Below, in pieces: positions 6,218 through 6,684 of a stretch of 6,684 bases of DNA. The stretch comes from Myxococcales bacterium. Its GTDB lineage: Bacteria; Myxococcota_A; Polyangia; Polyangiales; JADJMO01. The translations under genes and the position numbers were made by a program. A model generated the notes under the pieces. The model made no database searches. It had not been told where the DNA came from and saw only the letters and a list, made by a program, of their open reading frames with translations. The number at the start of each line of letters is the position of its first letter. Within the stretch, counting starts at the first letter, position 1. Location: NCBI GenBank assembly GCA_021783935.1, contig JAJXTK010000362.1:1-6684 (forward strand). Reading direction: 5' to 3'.

Positions 6218-6379
6218 CCCCCGCAGGCTGCGGAGTTTCTCGGAGGCAGGCCGATCCTCTGCCGTGTCACGCCGCGATCTTCCGCGTGATCTTCCGCGCG
6301 ATCTTCCGCGCGATCGACCACAGCCTGCGGACGGTCACAGCCTCCGCAGGCCGCCTCTCGACGGCCTGCTGGCGAGGTC
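6218..6379 (+). repeat. Dispersed repeat, copy 2, expanded by a 12-bp tandem array
   Basis: This block aligns with the reverse complement of 1139-1280 at about 83% over 128 bases by hand count. It differs chiefly by a 24-base expansion in the middle. It fills most of the argC-maoC spacer, and its similarity runs through GAGGTCA into the argC stop codon (6378-6380). It also has an internal inverted pair, CCGCAGGCTG (6221-6230) and CAGCCTGCGG (6321-6330), a perfect 10-bp match that is only partly kept in copy 1. No coding capacity or transposase is seen. Confidence 0.75.
6276..6311 (+). repeat. 12-bp tandem repeat, three units
   Basis: GATCTTCCGCGT (6276-6287) is followed by two copies of GATCTTCCGCGC (6288-6299 and 6300-6311), then by a partial unit starting GATC. 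Copy 1 of the surrounding element has one corresponding unit, so the extra two units most simply arose by slippage within this copy. The unit length is a multiple of three, but no gene is read across it. Confidence 0.85.
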
Positions 6380-6684
6380 ACGGCGCGACGCGCGAGAGGG
6401 CGTCGAGCCCCGCCGCCTCGTCGAGGCCGAAGAGCAGGTTGAGGTTCTGGATCGCCTGGCCGCCGGCCCCCTTCACGAGGTTGTCGAGCGACGCGACGAA
6501 GATCACCGCGTCGTCGCTCGCCGTCGCGCCGACGTGGCACTCGTTGGTGCCGACCACCCCCGCGAGCCCCACGCGCTCGCAGGGGCGCACGCGCACGAAC
6601 GCCGCGTCGCGGTAGGCCTCGCGCAGGCACTCGTCGACGTCGCGCGCGGTGATGCGGCCGCGCGGGCGCGCGTAGCCGCTGACC
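6378..6684 (-). CDS. argC: N-acetyl-gamma-glutamyl-phosphate reductase, C-terminal part
   Basis: The last 101 residues of ArgC are present; the 5' part, including the NAD(P)-binding domain and catalytic Cys, lies beyond the window. ArgC reduces N-acetylglutamyl phosphate, the ArgB product, to N-acetylglutamate semialdehyde in the cytosol. Recognisable family blocks are EAYRDAAFVRV, VVGTNECHVG (the usual GSNxCxIG) and SLDNLVKGAGGQAIQNLNLLFG, with the terminal DEAAGLD near the C-terminus. The frame stays open to the window edge. It is the first gene of the visible minus-strand cluster argC-maoC-argJB. Its TGA stop coincides with the end of dispersed repeat copy 2, and 182 bp separate it from the maoC start, so co-transcription with maoC is likely but not certain. 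Confidence 0.93.
   Translation of the reverse strand, partial: VSGYARPRGRITARDVDECLREAYRDAAFVRVRPCERVGLAGVVGTNECHVGATASDDAVIFVASLDNLVKGAGGQAIQNLNLLFGLDEAAGLDALSRVAP

Noticed and set aside
6276..6311. Possible CRISPR array
   Set aside because: The 12-bp units are directly adjacent with no spacers and there are no cas genes.
5722..6630. A longer maoC reading starting at 6630
   Set aside because: The extra N-terminal part is translated from antisense-frame argC and the repeat array and is low-complexity. The family start fits the ATG at 6193-6195.

Overview
The base composition (very GC-rich, G/C-biased third codon positions), two or three secreted Cys-rich lipoproteins of a style common in predatory or soil myxobacteria, and a pectinacetylesterase-like remnant suggest a chromosomal segment of a myxobacterium (phylum Myxococcota, perhaps Polyangiales). 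That placement is inference from gene style; the window contains no rRNA or other strong marker.

Left part (1-987, all minus strand): a YqgE/AlgH-family gene (107-676) sits 5 bp downstream of a short lipoprotein-like ORF (682-981) that looks like a shrunken relic of a secreted pectinacetylesterase-like enzyme. A 413-bp stretch without a gene (988-1400) follows and carries one copy of a dispersed repeat (1139-1280, minus orientation).

Middle (1401-3363): two divergently transcribed lipoprotein genes share a 193-bp spacer. The minus-strand gene (1401-2435) encodes a 344-aa exported protein with five tandem four-cysteine modules. The plus-strand gene (2629-3363) encodes a 244-aa Sel1/TPR-like repeat lipoprotein with regularly paired cysteines. 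A GC-rich hairpin begins at the stop codon of the second gene, in the convergent spacer before argJB.

Right part (3583-6684, all minus strand): an arginine-biosynthesis cluster in the order argC (partial, 5' end outside the window), a NodN-like MaoC hydratase gene, then one 697-codon gene fusing ArgJ (glutamate N-acetyltransferase) to ArgB (acetylglutamate kinase). With argC, this encodes the acetylated-intermediate steps from glutamate to acetylglutamate semialdehyde, plus acetyl recycling by ArgJ. The kinase half lacks several residues that are near-invariant in the family. The maoC gene is an unexpected insert in the cluster. The argC-maoC spacer holds the second copy of the dispersed repeat (6218-6379, opposite orientation to the first, about 83% identical by hand count over 128 aligned bases). 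This copy is expanded by a 12-bp tandem repeat and runs up to the argC stop codon.

The points most worth following up are the ArgJ-ArgB fusion with its altered kinase active site, the inverted pair of dispersed repeats, and the decayed enzyme gene next to algH. I found no tRNA, rRNA, CRISPR array, transposase or phage gene.
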